In this document: one piece after another, positions 50,312-59,408 of the stretch
How positions within the stretch are numbered: position 1 is the first letter of the stretch
Layout of the letters: every line of letters begins with the position of its first letter
Origin: Danxiaibacter flavus
GTDB taxonomy: Bacteria > Bacteroidota > Bacteroidia > Chitinophagales > Chitinophagaceae
Length of the DNA stretch: 64,000 nucleotides
Direction: 5' to 3'
NCBI RefSeq assembly: GCF_041060425.1
Contig: NZ_JAULBC010000005.1
Location: 372,001-436,000 of the forward strand
Translations under genes and position numbers: made by a program
The notes under the pieces: generated by a model
Databases searched by the model: none
What the model saw: only the letters and a program-made list of their open reading frames with translations
What the model was told of the DNA's origin: nothing

Positions 50312-50505
50312 TCGTGAATGGTCAATAGTCAATGGTGAAAGGTGAAGCAGGTTTAATTATATCGGTCATCTTGAATGCCAGTTAATTCAACGGCCGTAAA
50401 CATTATATCGACACTACAATTAATAACTGCAAATATCCACCTGATAAAAATTCTGAGCAAGCTCGCATTTTTCACTATTCACCATTCACTATTCACCATT
50501 CACCC
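50312..50505. repeat. GTCAATAGTGAATGG-family repeats between corA and yccF
   Basis: GAATGGTCAATAGTCAATGG (50316-50335) and, inverted, CACTATTCACCATTCACTAT (50471-50490) face each other across about 135 bp. The family is that of 29.8-30.2 kb. It fills the gap between the two genes. Confidence 0.7.
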
Positions 50506-50877
50506 CTAAACAATTCTTTTCCCAAAAGGCATTAAAGAAAGCTCCACCAATTTCATGTGTTGCTTGGCAAATGGTATTCCTATTATTGTTATAGCGAGTA
50601 TAAAAGCGAAAAAAATATGCACCAGCGCTGTGTACCAACCGCCACAAATAATCCAGATGATGTTGCACAATGTTGAAAGGCATCCGTAGTTATTGGGGCC
50701 GTTTTCAATGCGCGTACCAAAAGGCCACAGAACTACAGCACCAATTTTAAAACATTGAATACCAAAAGGGATGCCTATGATTGTGCAGCAAAGCACCAGG
50801 CCCCCTACAAAATAACCCAATGCACTTAAAAAGCCGCCGAATATCAACCAGATTAAATTACCCAGAATGTTCATCAT
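50506..50877 (-). CDS. YccF domain membrane protein (DUF307)
   Basis: A 123-residue inner-membrane protein with two copies of the YccF unit: IWLIFGGFLSALGYFVGGLV, LCCTIIGIPFGIQCFKIGAV, LWPFG; then the second, IWIICGGWYTALVHIFFAFI and TIIGIPFAKQHMKLVEL, MPFG. Each unit has two helices and a GIPFG turn. The function is unknown. The first ATG (MMNILGN) is in frame with a second one a codon later. It is a single gene, transcribed leftward toward corA. Confidence 0.9.
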   Translation of the reverse strand: MMNILGNLIWLIFGGFLSALGYFVGGLVLCCTIIGIPFGIQCFKIGAVVLWPFGTRIENGPNNYGCLSTLCNIIWIICGGWYTALVHIFFAFILAITIIGIPFAKQHMKLVELSLMPFGKRIV

Positions 50878-51001
50878 GGAAAGATAGTTGAAACTTTTTT
50901 ATTATTTCACAGATTTGCACGATTGAAAAAACATCCAAATATTCTTACCGTGGAACGTTTTATAGAAGAAAGAGTGTTACTTTGTAGGATTGAGGCTACT
51001 T

Positions 51002-53404
51002 ATGATAATGCTAAGACCTGTTTTTAACTTAATTAGTTGGGTTTTATTTTTTTTTACCATCGCATTTTTGACAACATCATGTTCGTTAAAAGCAACACGC
51101 CCTCAGGTAGCAAAGACAGGGGTGATTGACCTCCGGAATACAGATCTTACAAATTCAAAAGTACCTCTAAACGGTGAGTGGGAATTCTACTTCGGCCATC
51201 TGTTAAAACCCGGCGAAAACACGCCTCCTAAAACATACACTGAATTTCCCACACTCTGGAATAATACAGTCGTCAACGGAAAAAATTTACCAGCTTTTGG
51301 ATATGCAACTTATAAGCTGGATGTATTGCTTCCAAAAAAAAGGCCCAAACTGATATTGCAGGTTCCTGAAGTTTACAGCGCCTTCCGCTTGTATGTAAAC
51401 GGACAAGTGAATGCCGAAAATGGCGTTCCCGGAAAAACCAGGGAAACAACAGTGCCCTATTGGAGCACGATCATCAGTAGTCTGTTGCCAAATAATACGG
51501 ATACGTTACACCTGTTGCTACAGGTAAGTAATTTTCATCATCACCGGGGTGGGCCTTACCACCATATTGTTATTGGAGACAGACAAAGTATCATTCTGAA
51601 AAAGAACAGGCAAATAGCACTCGATTTTACCCTGGCAGGATGCCTTTTTATGGGCGGACTTTTTTTTATCGGTTTGTATTTGTTTGGCCAGCATGATAAA
51701 GCCATCCTTTTTTTCGCATTGTTTTGCATAACCTACAGCTATCGTATAGCAGGCGTTAGTCCTTATTCCCTGCACACAATTGTGCCGGATGTAAGCTGGT
51801 TTGTAACCCTGCGGCTGGAATACACAACGCTTTTCCTGAGTGTACTTTTCTTTGCACAGTACATGCGCTTTTTATATCCGGCAGATGTTCACCGGCCCGT
51901 TGTAACGATTATGTCGCTTATTTCTTTGGTGTATACGCTTTGTGCTTTGGTGCTTCCTGTAAAGATGTTTTCATCCATGCTAAACTTCTTTTTGGTGGTG
52001 CTGCTATTGTTCATTGTTTATGGCATGTACCTTTTTATAAAAGCCGCACGCAAAGAACGTATAGGGGCCAAATATGCCTTAATAAGCACAGCGGTAATCA
52101 TCGTTGTATTTATTATCATCAACGTTAACTATTTCTATAAAATCGAGGCATCTAATTACATTCTGTTGTTCGCAGCTTATCTGCTGTTCTTCTTTTTTCA
52201 ATCGCTTATACTGTCTTTTCGGTTTGCAACTACTTTGAAAGTTGCCAAACAACAGGCGGAGCTTGGTTTAAAAGTGAAGTCAGAATTTCTGTCCACTATG
52301 TCCCACGAAATAAGAACACCGTTGAATTCTGTCATAGGTACAAGCCAGTTACTTATACAAAATAATCCGCGCCAGGATCAAAAGGAGAGTCTGGACGTGC
52401 TGCTGTTCTCAGCAAACAATCTGTTGGTAATAGTGAACGATATCCTTGATTTCAATAAGATAGAGGAGCAGAAAATTACTTTTGAACATATTGAAATGGA
52501 TTTGGCAGCCATCGCCAGAAACATTATCGCTAGTGCCAGGGCCAGTGCAGAACAAAAAGGTATTGCCCTGAAACTGGAAATGCCGGAGCTTAAAGTAATT
52601 GTAATGGGCGATCCTACGCGCCTTAGCCAGGTGTTATACAACCTCGTAAACAATGCCATAAAATTCACCCATACCGGTTCAGTGTGCTTACGTATTAAAT
52701 TGGTTTCGCAGACTGATGAAGAGCTTAAATTAACTTTTGAGATAGAAGATACCGGTATTGGCATAGAACAGGATAAACAAAAACTAATATTCGATAAATT
52801 TACCCAGGCGGACTCTTCCACTTTAAGAAGTTATGGTGGCACCGGTCTCGGCCTTGCTATTTGTAAAAGACTATTGGAATTACAAAACTCAACGCTGCAA
52901 TTGAGAAGCCTGGTAGGCGTTGGTTCCGTTTTTTATTTCACACAGTCTTTTGAAAAAAGCAACACTCAGTACCCCGTAGAAAACATACAGTCAAATAAAG
53001 AAAATGGCAGTATGAAAAATTTGCAAGGCGTTAAAGTATTACTGGTAGAAGACAATCCGATGAATGTGTTTATAGCCAAGAAGTTCCTGGATATGTGGAA
53101 AGTGGATGTTGAGGTGGCTGATAATGGCGAAAAAGCTGTGGTTATGAGCACGCAAAATAAATACAATATTATTCTGATGGATCTCCACATGCCACTTGTT
53201 GACGGATACGATGCAACAAAACGGATAAGGGCCACAGGAAACCAAACTCCTATTATCGCGCTTACAGCCGCTATTCCTTCTGAAATTCAATCCAAGGTTT
53301 TTGAAGCTGGTATGAATGGCATACTTATAAAGCCATTCAATGCAAATGAATTATTTTCAGTTGTTTCAAAATCTTCAAACAATCATCTTAGTTCGCAGCA
53401 TTAA
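51002..53404 (+). CDS. Hybrid sensor histidine kinase with 7TMR-DISM sensor and receiver domain
   Basis: An 800-residue protein from ATG 51002 (ATG 51008 and a TTG at 50990 are also in frame). Domains in order: signal or anchor (about 5-28, TTSC like a lipobox), a periplasmic jelly-roll (7TMR-DISMED2-like, about 40-185), seven hydrophobic helices (about 200-400), HisKA with phosphoacceptor His435 (FLSTMSHEIRTPLN), HATPase (N-box NNAIKFTH, GIGIEQDK, GGTGLGLAI), and a receiver with Asp727 (IILMDLHMP; KP at the end). It autophosphorylates and passes phosphate to its own receiver; no Hpt or DNA-binding gene is adjacent. The ligand, perhaps a carbohydrate, is unknown. Confidence 0.92.
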   Translation: MIMLRPVFNLISWVLFFFTIAFLTTSCSLKATRPQVAKTGVIDLRNTDLTNSKVPLNGEWEFYFGHLLKPGENTPPKTYTEFPTLWNNTVVNGKNLPAFGYATYKLDVLLPKKRPKLILQVPEVYSAFRLYVNGQVNAENGVPGKTRETTVPYWSTIISSLLPNNTDTLHLLLQVSNFHHHRGGPYHHIVIGDRQSIILKKNRQIALDFTLAGCLFMGGLFFIGLYLFGQHDKAILFFALFCITYSYRIAGVSPYSLHTIVPDVSWFVTLRLEYTTLFLSVLFFAQYMRFLYPADVHRPVVTIMSLISLVYTLCALVLPVKMFSSMLNFFLVVLLLFIVYGMYLFIKAARKERIGAKYALISTAVIIVVFIIINVNYFYKIEASNYILLFAAYLLFFFFQSLILSFRFATTLKVAKQQAELGLKVKSEFLSTMSHEIRTPLNSVIGTSQLLIQNNPRQDQKESLDVLLFSANNLLVIVNDILDFNKIEEQKITFEHIEMDLAAIARNIIASARASAEQKGIALKLEMPELKVIVMGDPTRLSQVLYNLVNNAIKFTHTGSVCLRIKLVSQTDEELKLTFEIEDTGIGIEQDKQKLIFDKFTQADSSTLRSYGGTGLGLAICKRLLELQNSTLQLRSLVGVGSVFYFTQSFEKSNTQYPVENIQSNKENGSMKNLQGVKVLLVEDNPMNVFIAKKFLDMWKVDVEVADNGEKAVVMSTQNKYNIILMDLHMPLVDGYDATKRIRATGNQTPIIALTAAIPSEIQSKVFEAGMNGILIKPFNANELFSVVSKSSNNHLSSQH

Positions 53405-53532
53405 CATGCCGCTATCCAAAAAAGTTAAATTTCATGGCATCTATATTGCTGGCTAGCAATTAATTCACTTGCTTTTTTGTTATCTTTAGGCAACAGCGAT
53501 TGTTGCTACATTTCTATTACATGTAAGCCATG

Positions 53533-53540
53533 TACCTTTG
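53533..53540 (+). promoter_or_regulatory. -7 box of the OmpA-family lipoprotein gene
   Basis: TACCTTTG followed by CACCG is the classic form of the phylum's -7 region. It gives a leader of about 65 bases before the ATG at 53611, which fits an abundant outer-membrane protein. The -33 is weak (TTT at 53511-53513 with a 19-bp spacer). Confidence 0.5.
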
Positions 53541-53610
53541 CACCGTTTTTACGGTGTAGTGAACATTGGCACAATATTTAAAGGTTCTAATTCATTTAAA
53601 TTTATTTGAC

Positions 53611-54498
53611 ATGAAAGCATTGTATGTTACCGTATCCATTCTATCCTTTGGTCTTTTATTCTCATGCGTTAGCCCCAAAAAAGTAAGACAAGCCGAAGCT
53701 AAATATGGACAGTTGAACGGCGCCTATCTTGAATTACAACAAAAGCTCAGAAACTGTGAGCAGACTTCTAAAGATTCTTCAGCGGCATATGCCAGCAGCC
53801 GGGCTGATTACGAATCAAGAATTCGTGCATTGACTGACCAGGTAGACTTCTTAAAAACCAACAATACCCAGGTATTATCACAGCTTAAAGATTTGTCTGT
53901 TATCTCCAGCTCCCAGGCTGAAAGTATCAATAAATCACTTGAAAATATAGGCGCTAAAGACGCTTATATCAAGGATCTGCAGTCAGCAATGGCTCGTAAA
54001 GACTCCTTAAACATGGCGCTGGTGATGAATCTGAAAGGTGCTATAGGTAATCTTGATGATAAGGATATTAACATCAAGGTGGATAAAGGTGTAGTTTACA
54101 TTGACATCTCTGATAAACTACTTTTCAAAAGCGGAAGCTATGTTGTTACCGACCGCGCGAAAGAAGTGTTAGGAAAAGTTGCGGCGGTTTTGAACAACCA
54201 GCCTGATATTGAATTTATGGTGGAAGGCCATACTGACAATGTTCCTTATAAAGGTAATTCTGTGTTGCAGGACAACTGGGATCTGAGTGTTAAGCGTGCA
54301 ACTTCTGTAGTAAGAATACTTCAGGATCAATACAATATCAAACCGGCACGTATGACAGCAGCGGGTCGCAGTGAATATATACCTGTTGCGACAAATGATT
54401 CTGCAGACGGAAAAGCAGCTAACAGAAGGACAAGAATTGTTATTCTACCGCAGTTAGATCAGTTCTTTAAACTGTTGGAAACTCCGCAGGGTAAATAG
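53611..54498 (+). CDS. OmpA-family peptidoglycan-binding lipoprotein with coiled coil
   Basis: A 295-residue protein from ATG 53611, whose signal ends in LLFSC (lipid Cys19). A helical coiled-coil region (about 25-150, KYGQLNGAYLELQQKLRNCE; QVDFLKTNNTQVLSQLKDL) precedes the C-terminal OmpA domain (about 170-285) with KLLFKSGSYVVTDRAKEVL, FMVEGHTDNVPY and ADGKAANRRTRIVI, the residues that hold peptidoglycan. It probably ties the outer membrane to the cell wall. A start at TTG 53566 is rejected because it would add sequence before the signal. It ends at a clear terminator. Confidence 0.92.
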   Translation: MKALYVTVSILSFGLLFSCVSPKKVRQAEAKYGQLNGAYLELQQKLRNCEQTSKDSSAAYASSRADYESRIRALTDQVDFLKTNNTQVLSQLKDLSVISSSQAESINKSLENIGAKDAYIKDLQSAMARKDSLNMALVMNLKGAIGNLDDKDINIKVDKGVVYIDISDKLLFKSGSYVVTDRAKEVLGKVAAVLNNQPDIEFMVEGHTDNVPYKGNSVLQDNWDLSVKRATSVVRILQDQYNIKPARMTAAGRSEYIPVATNDSADGKAANRRTRIVILPQLDQFFKLLETPQGK

Positions 54499-54534
54499 TT
54501 AGAGCGATAACGATTTAATATAGATAAATGGAAA

Positions 54535-54561
54535 GGCGGCTGAATATCAGTCGCTTTTTTA
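54535..54561 (+). terminator. Terminator of the OmpA-family gene
   Basis: GCGGCTGA (54536-54543) pairs with TCAGTCGC (54547-54554, one G-T) around ATA, followed by TTTTTT. It lies about 37 bp after the stop. Confidence 0.82.
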
Positions 54562-54668
54562 TTTGGGAGCTGATTTGATTAGATTGAAACATGGTGATGT
54601 ATTTGTTTGCAAAACAGATGGAAAAACATTTTAGAAATGCATTTGAAGACCTGCGGTCTTTGGATTTG

Positions 54669-55307
54669 AACCATATAAGTAAGGTGTCGGCCGCGCCAAC
54701 GTTTCGTTATAAACAACTGGCCTAAAACCTAAAGCTTAAAGCCCAAAGCCTAAAGCTGACCGAAGCGAAGTTTTTTAAACCATATAAGGCATATAAGAGC
54801 AAATAAGGATTTTGTCTACAATAATAATTGTACTTAAGCGAGAATAAATTTACTTAGCCAGACCGGACTTTCACCATTGACTATTGACTATTCACTAGTT
54901 GTATAGAAGGGATGTAAGGAATATAAGTTAAGCGGCTGTTCGCCGCTCCGCGAAGCCTCCTGGCTTCGTGGCTTTACTCTATCGCCTTTGGCGATATGTC
55001 TTTTACAATTAATCGCTCCAAGCGATAGAGCAGGTTTGCGGAAGCTGGGACTTCCGCAGAGCGGAAAATCTTATATTCTCTTACATCCCTTCTATACAAC
55101 TAGTGGATAGTGAATGGTGAAGGTCCGAACTGGTTAAGTAAATATATTGTCGTTTAAGTGTTACTATTATCCTGGGCAAAAGCTCTTATTTGCTCTTATA
55201 TGCCTTATATGGTTTAAAAAACTTCGCTTCGGTTCGCTTTGGGCTTTAAGCTTTATCAGTTGTTTACAAAGAAACGTTGGCGCGGCCGACACCTTACTTA
55301 TATGGTT
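54669..55307. repeat. 640-bp mosaic palindrome (nested inverted repeats)
   Basis: Three pairs of perfect inverted arms share nearly the same centre (about 54.99 kb): 54669-54705 with 55271-55307 (37/37), 54760-54807 with 55185-55232 (48/48), and 54893-54918 with 55080-55105 (26/26). Stretches between the arms are also similar in inverse. The 160-bp centre has smaller hairpins (CGAAGCC...GGCTTCG, CTCTATCGC...GCGATAGAG, GCGGAAG...CTTCCGC). Modules recur elsewhere: the second arm at 3519-3692 and the GACTATTCAC family at 29.8, 30.1 and 50.3-50.5 kb. Frames inside it are artefacts. Confidence 0.93.
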
Positions 55308-55393
55308 TAATTTCTTCCGCCCTTCCAGGGCGTTGCCTGTGCTAAAGCTTCGACGCCTTCAGCGTCGGTCGAGAAGCGCTAATTATACCCAAC

Positions 55394-55424
55394 AAAAAAA
55401 GGGATGCTACTCTCGTAACACCCC
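55394..55424 (-). terminator. Terminator of the PpiD-like gene
   Basis: On the minus strand GGGGTGTTAC and GTAGCATCCC pair with two G-T pairs around GAGA, followed by seven T. It lies 26 bp beyond the stop at 55450 and separates the gene from the mosaic palindrome. Confidence 0.85.
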
Positions 55425-55449
55425 TTTCTATATTTCATTTAGTTATCTA

Positions 55450-57573
55450 CTAATAGAATTTGCTTCTGTAATCTTTTACAGTTGCAGCTTGCCTTAAGGA
55501 GGCCATAGATCTGTACCCGATCATACTGCGCAACGTATTTTCAAGCTGTGCTTTCAATGAAGCAGGATTGCTTTCCATAGAAGCTTTTGCACCGATGGAT
55601 TCGCCTTTTACAGCAAAAACACCAGTAGTACCTGCGATCGGCGAGCTTACTTTTCCCTGTAAAGATTTGTTGAATGCAGCACCAACCATTTTAGGTTCAT
55701 TTCCTACAGCTGGAACAAACGGAGTTTGGAAAGAAATGCTATCTGCTTTCTGTACAGATGCGCCAGCACCCTGAGCATAGGATTCTAAAGTATTTCCTTT
55801 CATTTTTGTATCAACGATCACCTTGGCTTTCTTCTCGTTTCTGATGATACTTTCAACCATTGGTCTTGCAGTAGCTGCATTTTGTAAACCTTCTTTATTA
55901 ATATTGGTAATAATTGCAACTATATACCTGTTATTAATTTTAGTAGGCTCAGAAATAGCACCAAGCTTGTTATCATATACCCATCTTACAAAAGTTCTGC
56001 TTTCACCTAATGTACCAATGTTAGCATCGTTTTCCCTTATTTCAGTAGCGGGTAAAACGGGTTTACCTTGTTTAACCGCATTCTGCTCAAAGCTCTTCAT
56101 ATCGCGGCTTACAGCTACAAACTGGCTCGCTGCATTACTTGCAGTTACATCTGTTTCAGCGCTAACTGCGATTGGTTTTGAAACATATGCGATCTGGTAG
56201 GCGTCTTCAAATTTCTTTTGGTCAAGAACTTCAATATAATGGTAACCACCATATGCAGCGTTCTCAACTTTCACCGTTTTCTTATCACCGGTTTTGCCGT
56301 AGAATATGGTTTCAGCGAACTCTTTGCTGATGCTTCCGAACTGCATTGCAGTAAATGTATATTCTCCGTTGGTAGCTTTACTTCCGGGATCATCGCTGAA
56401 TTTCTGAACCATCGAATCGAAGCTTGCACCATGGTTAATAGCGTTAACAATGCTGTCAATTCTTTTCTTGGCAACGCTATCAGGTAATACAGGCTGTCCC
56501 TGATTTTCTGTCTTAATTAATATGTGGCGGCATTTTACAGAATCAGGCATTACACGGCGGCTGATCATTTTAGCCAGGGTGTAGTTAGTATTATCAAGAT
56601 ACGGTCCGAACACCTGTCCGTCTGCCAGTTTTAAAATGCTGTCAGCGCTCGGAACCTGTACCGTACTTTTTGTGATGTAACCATCATAATAAGGAATAGC
56701 GCTTCCTTTAGAAGCAACAAATGTTTTCACGTTTGCAGTAGGAGTGTTAACAAACTCTGGTTTAATTTCTTCCAGTTGTTTGTAAACAGCAGCACTATCC
56801 TGTGAGCTTGGATTTGCATCAAAAGCTACATAAGAAACAGAGCGTGTTTCTTCATCCTGCTTAAACAGGTTCTTATGTTTATTCACATAGTTGTTAATAT
56901 CATCATCAGATACTTTGATGGTGCTGTCAACAACTGAATTGTAAGGAACAAATACATAAGAAACGCTTGCGATAGAATTATTATCAGCGCTCATTTTCTC
57001 AACCATCCATTTAGGAATGTATGCAGCACCAGTGATCAAAGACTGGTATTTGCGTTGTAATGTCTGATCGATTGTTGGCTGAATATATGCTTCATAGATC
57101 GCATTAACCTGCGGATCATTTTTCTTTTTCTTAAGCTGGTTAAACTGCTGTTTAGCCTGCTCCATATTAAACTGGCCGGTATTAGGATCAGTAAATGCCT
57201 GAACAAGCCATTGCGGAGGATTAGCACCGAACAACTGGTTGCTTATTTCGTCACCTGTAACCTGTACGCCAAGTTTTTTGTATTCTTTATTCATCAACAC
57301 TTCATTCACCATCAGGTTCCATACACCCGCCATCAACTGTTCGCGGGGCATGTTTGCTGCCTGCTGGTTGGTTTGCTGAATAAATTCTACTTTTCTTTCA
57401 AAATCAGCTTTCTCTATAGATTCTCCATCTACTTTACCAACAGTTGTGGTATTAGCGAATAAACTTCCTTTACGGTACAAGCCATCCTGCAGAATAAAAG
57501 CAATTAGGGCAAGAGCAATGATAATAAAGACAATCCACGCGCCTTTATCACGAATTCGTTGAATTACTGACAT
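55450..57573 (-). CDS. PpiD/SurA-like peptidyl-prolyl isomerase, inner-membrane anchored
   Basis: A 707-residue protein. An N-terminal transmembrane helix (GAWIVFIIIALALIAFIL, about 11-29) anchors it with the rest in the periplasm. A SurA_N-like chaperone part (about 42-180; VGKVDGESIEKADFERKVEF) is followed by a parvulin rotamase domain (about 349-450; RHILIKTENQG, ATNGEYTFTAMQFG) and a long helical C-terminal chaperone region. PpiD-type proteins help fold proteins emerging from Sec. A good promoter (TTG, 18 bp, TATTTTTG) lies upstream. The gene is divergent from nadA across a DnaA-box-rich gap. Confidence 0.9.
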   Translation of the reverse strand: MSVIQRIRDKGAWIVFIIIALALIAFILQDGLYRKGSLFANTTTVGKVDGESIEKADFERKVEFIQQTNQQAANMPREQLMAGVWNLMVNEVLMNKEYKKLGVQVTGDEISNQLFGANPPQWLVQAFTDPNTGQFNMEQAKQQFNQLKKKKNDPQVNAIYEAYIQPTIDQTLQRKYQSLITGAAYIPKWMVEKMSADNNSIASVSYVFVPYNSVVDSTIKVSDDDINNYVNKHKNLFKQDEETRSVSYVAFDANPSSQDSAAVYKQLEEIKPEFVNTPTANVKTFVASKGSAIPYYDGYITKSTVQVPSADSILKLADGQVFGPYLDNTNYTLAKMISRRVMPDSVKCRHILIKTENQGQPVLPDSVAKKRIDSIVNAINHGASFDSMVQKFSDDPGSKATNGEYTFTAMQFGSISKEFAETIFYGKTGDKKTVKVENAAYGGYHYIEVLDQKKFEDAYQIAYVSKPIAVSAETDVTASNAASQFVAVSRDMKSFEQNAVKQGKPVLPATEIRENDANIGTLGESRTFVRWVYDNKLGAISEPTKINNRYIVAIITNINKEGLQNAATARPMVESIIRNEKKAKVIVDTKMKGNTLESYAQGAGASVQKADSISFQTPFVPAVGNEPKMVGAAFNKSLQGKVSSPIAGTTGVFAVKGESIGAKASMESNPASLKAQLENTLRSMIGYRSMASLRQAATVKDYRSKFY

Positions 57574-57603
57574 ATTAGTTAATACGGTTTAATATAAGGA
57601 TGG

Positions 57604-57632
57604 CAAAAATAGGGGAAAAAACATTTCAACAA
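57604..57632 (-). promoter_or_regulatory. Promoter of the PpiD-like gene
   Basis: On the minus strand, TTG (57630-57632), an 18-bp spacer and TATTTTTG (57604-57611) match the TTG/TAnnTTTG consensus. The leader is about 25-30 bases. A perfect DnaA box (57635-57643) lies immediately upstream of the -33. Confidence 0.65.
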
Positions 57633-57634
57633 AT

Positions 57635-58180
57635 TGTGGATAACGGCTGAAAATATTGTCGTATTTGCTTTTTTGGGCTTTTTGGCGTTTTACCCCCATA
57701 TATATTATATATATGCATGCAGAAAACCATAATCCTGTGTTTTTTTATGTAAAAAGCGGTAAAAAAACTTCCGTGGAACATTAATTAACACAAAAATGTT
57801 GAAAACCGGGTAAAGCCGTTAATAAACTCACTTTTTAACAATGCGGATTGTGGACGCGAGTGGAATAACTAAGGCGGTTTTCCGGTTTTTTCGATTTTCC
57901 ACTTTCTTAATCACTTTTTCCCCCATCTTAATTAACAGTTAATTACTTGTGAATTACCAGATGGGCATAAACCGGTTTAAGATTTTCCACCGATGTGGGT
58001 AAAGCCGCCTTTTTTATATTTCACGAACGTTTCACAGTGTGAGTTTTATGTGGATATGTGTGGATAGATAATCAGTCATTAACTTTGCATTGTGGGGATA
58101 AGAAAGTTATCACGATATCCACAGCCGTAATAGTAATAGCTTTTTTTTTATAAATGTATTATTAAAGAATATTACGGTCG
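57635..58180. other. oriC (candidate): Candidate replication origin: DnaA-box cluster in a 695-bp AT-rich divergent gap
   Basis: The gap 57574-58268 has no gene. It contains TGTGGATAA (57635-57643, a perfect DnaA box in reverse), TGTGGATAT (58049-58057), TGTGGATAG (58059-58067) and ATATCCACA (58115-58123), plus TGTGGGGATAA (58091). A very AT-rich run (58141-58173, TTTTTTTTTATAAATG...) could serve as the unwinding element. Flanking genes are transcribed away on both sides. More exact TTATNCACA sites lie within 3 kb (59308, 59904, 59952, 61271), well above the number expected by chance. Experimental or skew data are needed to settle it. Confidence 0.45.
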
Positions 58181-58268
58181 ATATTCACATTTTTTGAGAG
58201 TGATTTCAAAAAATTTTTTTCTCAGGTTGTTGGATATTTGTTGCCTGCAAAAAATTAAACAACGCACG

Positions 58269-59306
58269 ATGAACAATCTTAATGTAGTTCCGGATGAAGT
58301 TTTGCAAAGAGCAAAAGCAAATGTTGATTCGAACGGTTATTTGAATATTGAAATAGATCCGCGCCTGGATCTGTTTGCGGAAATAGAACGATTGAAGAAA
58401 GAAAAGAATGCAATACTGCTGGCTCACTATTACCAGGAGCCGGATATACAGGATGTTGCAGATTATATTGGCGATAGCCTTGGCCTTGCTCAACAGGCAG
58501 CAAAGACAGATGCTGATATAATTGTATTTGCCGGAGTGCACTTTATGGCTGAAACGGCAAAAATTCTCAACCCAAACAAAAAAGTGCTCCTTCCCGATTT
58601 AAAGGCCGGATGTTCCTTAGCCGATAGCGCTCCTGCTGATTTATTTGCCCATTTTAAGGCAAAATACCCCGGGCACATCGTAATTAGTTATATAAACTGT
58701 ACAGCCGAAATTAAGGCCCTTAGCGACATAATCTGCACATCTTCAAATGCAGAGAAGATTATAGAGAGTGTTCCGAAGGATCAGCCGATCATTTTTGCGC
58801 CAGATAAAAATCTTGGTGGATATCTCAACAAAAAGACCGGACGCAACATGGTACTGTGGAACGGTGCATGTATGGTTCATGAAATATTCAGCCTGGAGAA
58901 GATCACTAAATTAAAAGTCCGTCACCCTAAAGCCAAATTGATTGCGCACCCTGAGTGTGAAGATGCTGTTTTGCAGGTTGCTGATTTTGTTGGAAGCACA
59001 ACGCAACTGTTGAAATATGCTATTCAGGATAGTGCAGAAGAATATATTGTTGCTACAGAAACAGGTATACTGCACCAGATGCAAAAAGATGCACCTCACA
59101 AGACATTTATACCGGCCCCGCCGAATAACAGCTGTGCATGCAATGATTGTCCACACATGAAGCTGAATACACTTGAAAAGCTGTACCTGTGCATGGAATA
59201 TGAAACCCCGGAAATCACCATGGATGAAACGCTTAGAAAAGCGGCTTTAAAACCAATTGAGCGTATGCTTGAAATAAGCAGGGCTGCAGGTCTGATTGGC
59301 GGATAG
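58269..59306 (+). CDS. nadA: Quinolinate synthase A
   Basis: A 345-residue enzyme from ATG 58269; a longer frame from 58194 runs through the AT-rich origin-like gap and is rejected. It joins iminoaspartate and dihydroxyacetone phosphate to quinolinate, the first half of NAD synthesis. The three [4Fe-4S] ligands are visible: Cys115 (LKAGCSLAD), Cys201 (NGACMVHE) and Cys294 in CACNDCPHM (289-297). The opening KEKNAILLAHYYQEPDIQD and GDSLGLAQQA are strongly conserved. A perfect DnaA box overlaps its stop codon region. No nadB or nadC is adjacent. Confidence 0.96.
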   Translation: MNNLNVVPDEVLQRAKANVDSNGYLNIEIDPRLDLFAEIERLKKEKNAILLAHYYQEPDIQDVADYIGDSLGLAQQAAKTDADIIVFAGVHFMAETAKILNPNKKVLLPDLKAGCSLADSAPADLFAHFKAKYPGHIVISYINCTAEIKALSDIICTSSNAEKIIESVPKDQPIIFAPDKNLGGYLNKKTGRNMVLWNGACMVHEIFSLEKITKLKVRHPKAKLIAHPECEDAVLQVADFVGSTTQLLKYAIQDSAEEYIVATETGILHQMQKDAPHKTFIPAPPNNSCACNDCPHMKLNTLEKLYLCMEYETPEITMDETLRKAALKPIERMLEISRAAGLIGG

Positions 59307-59408
59307 ATGTGGATAAACTGTTGACTTTGTTGGTTTGTTGTTCTTGACAATTAGCTGCCTTTTGTGAACGACTACATGGATAAATAAAGATATTTAATCA
59401 GGTAGGTT

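Noticed and set aside
55147..55497. A 116-codon frame across the right arm of the large palindrome
   Set aside because: It translates repeat sequence and terminator, has no start signal and overlaps the 3' end of the PpiD-like gene on the other strand.
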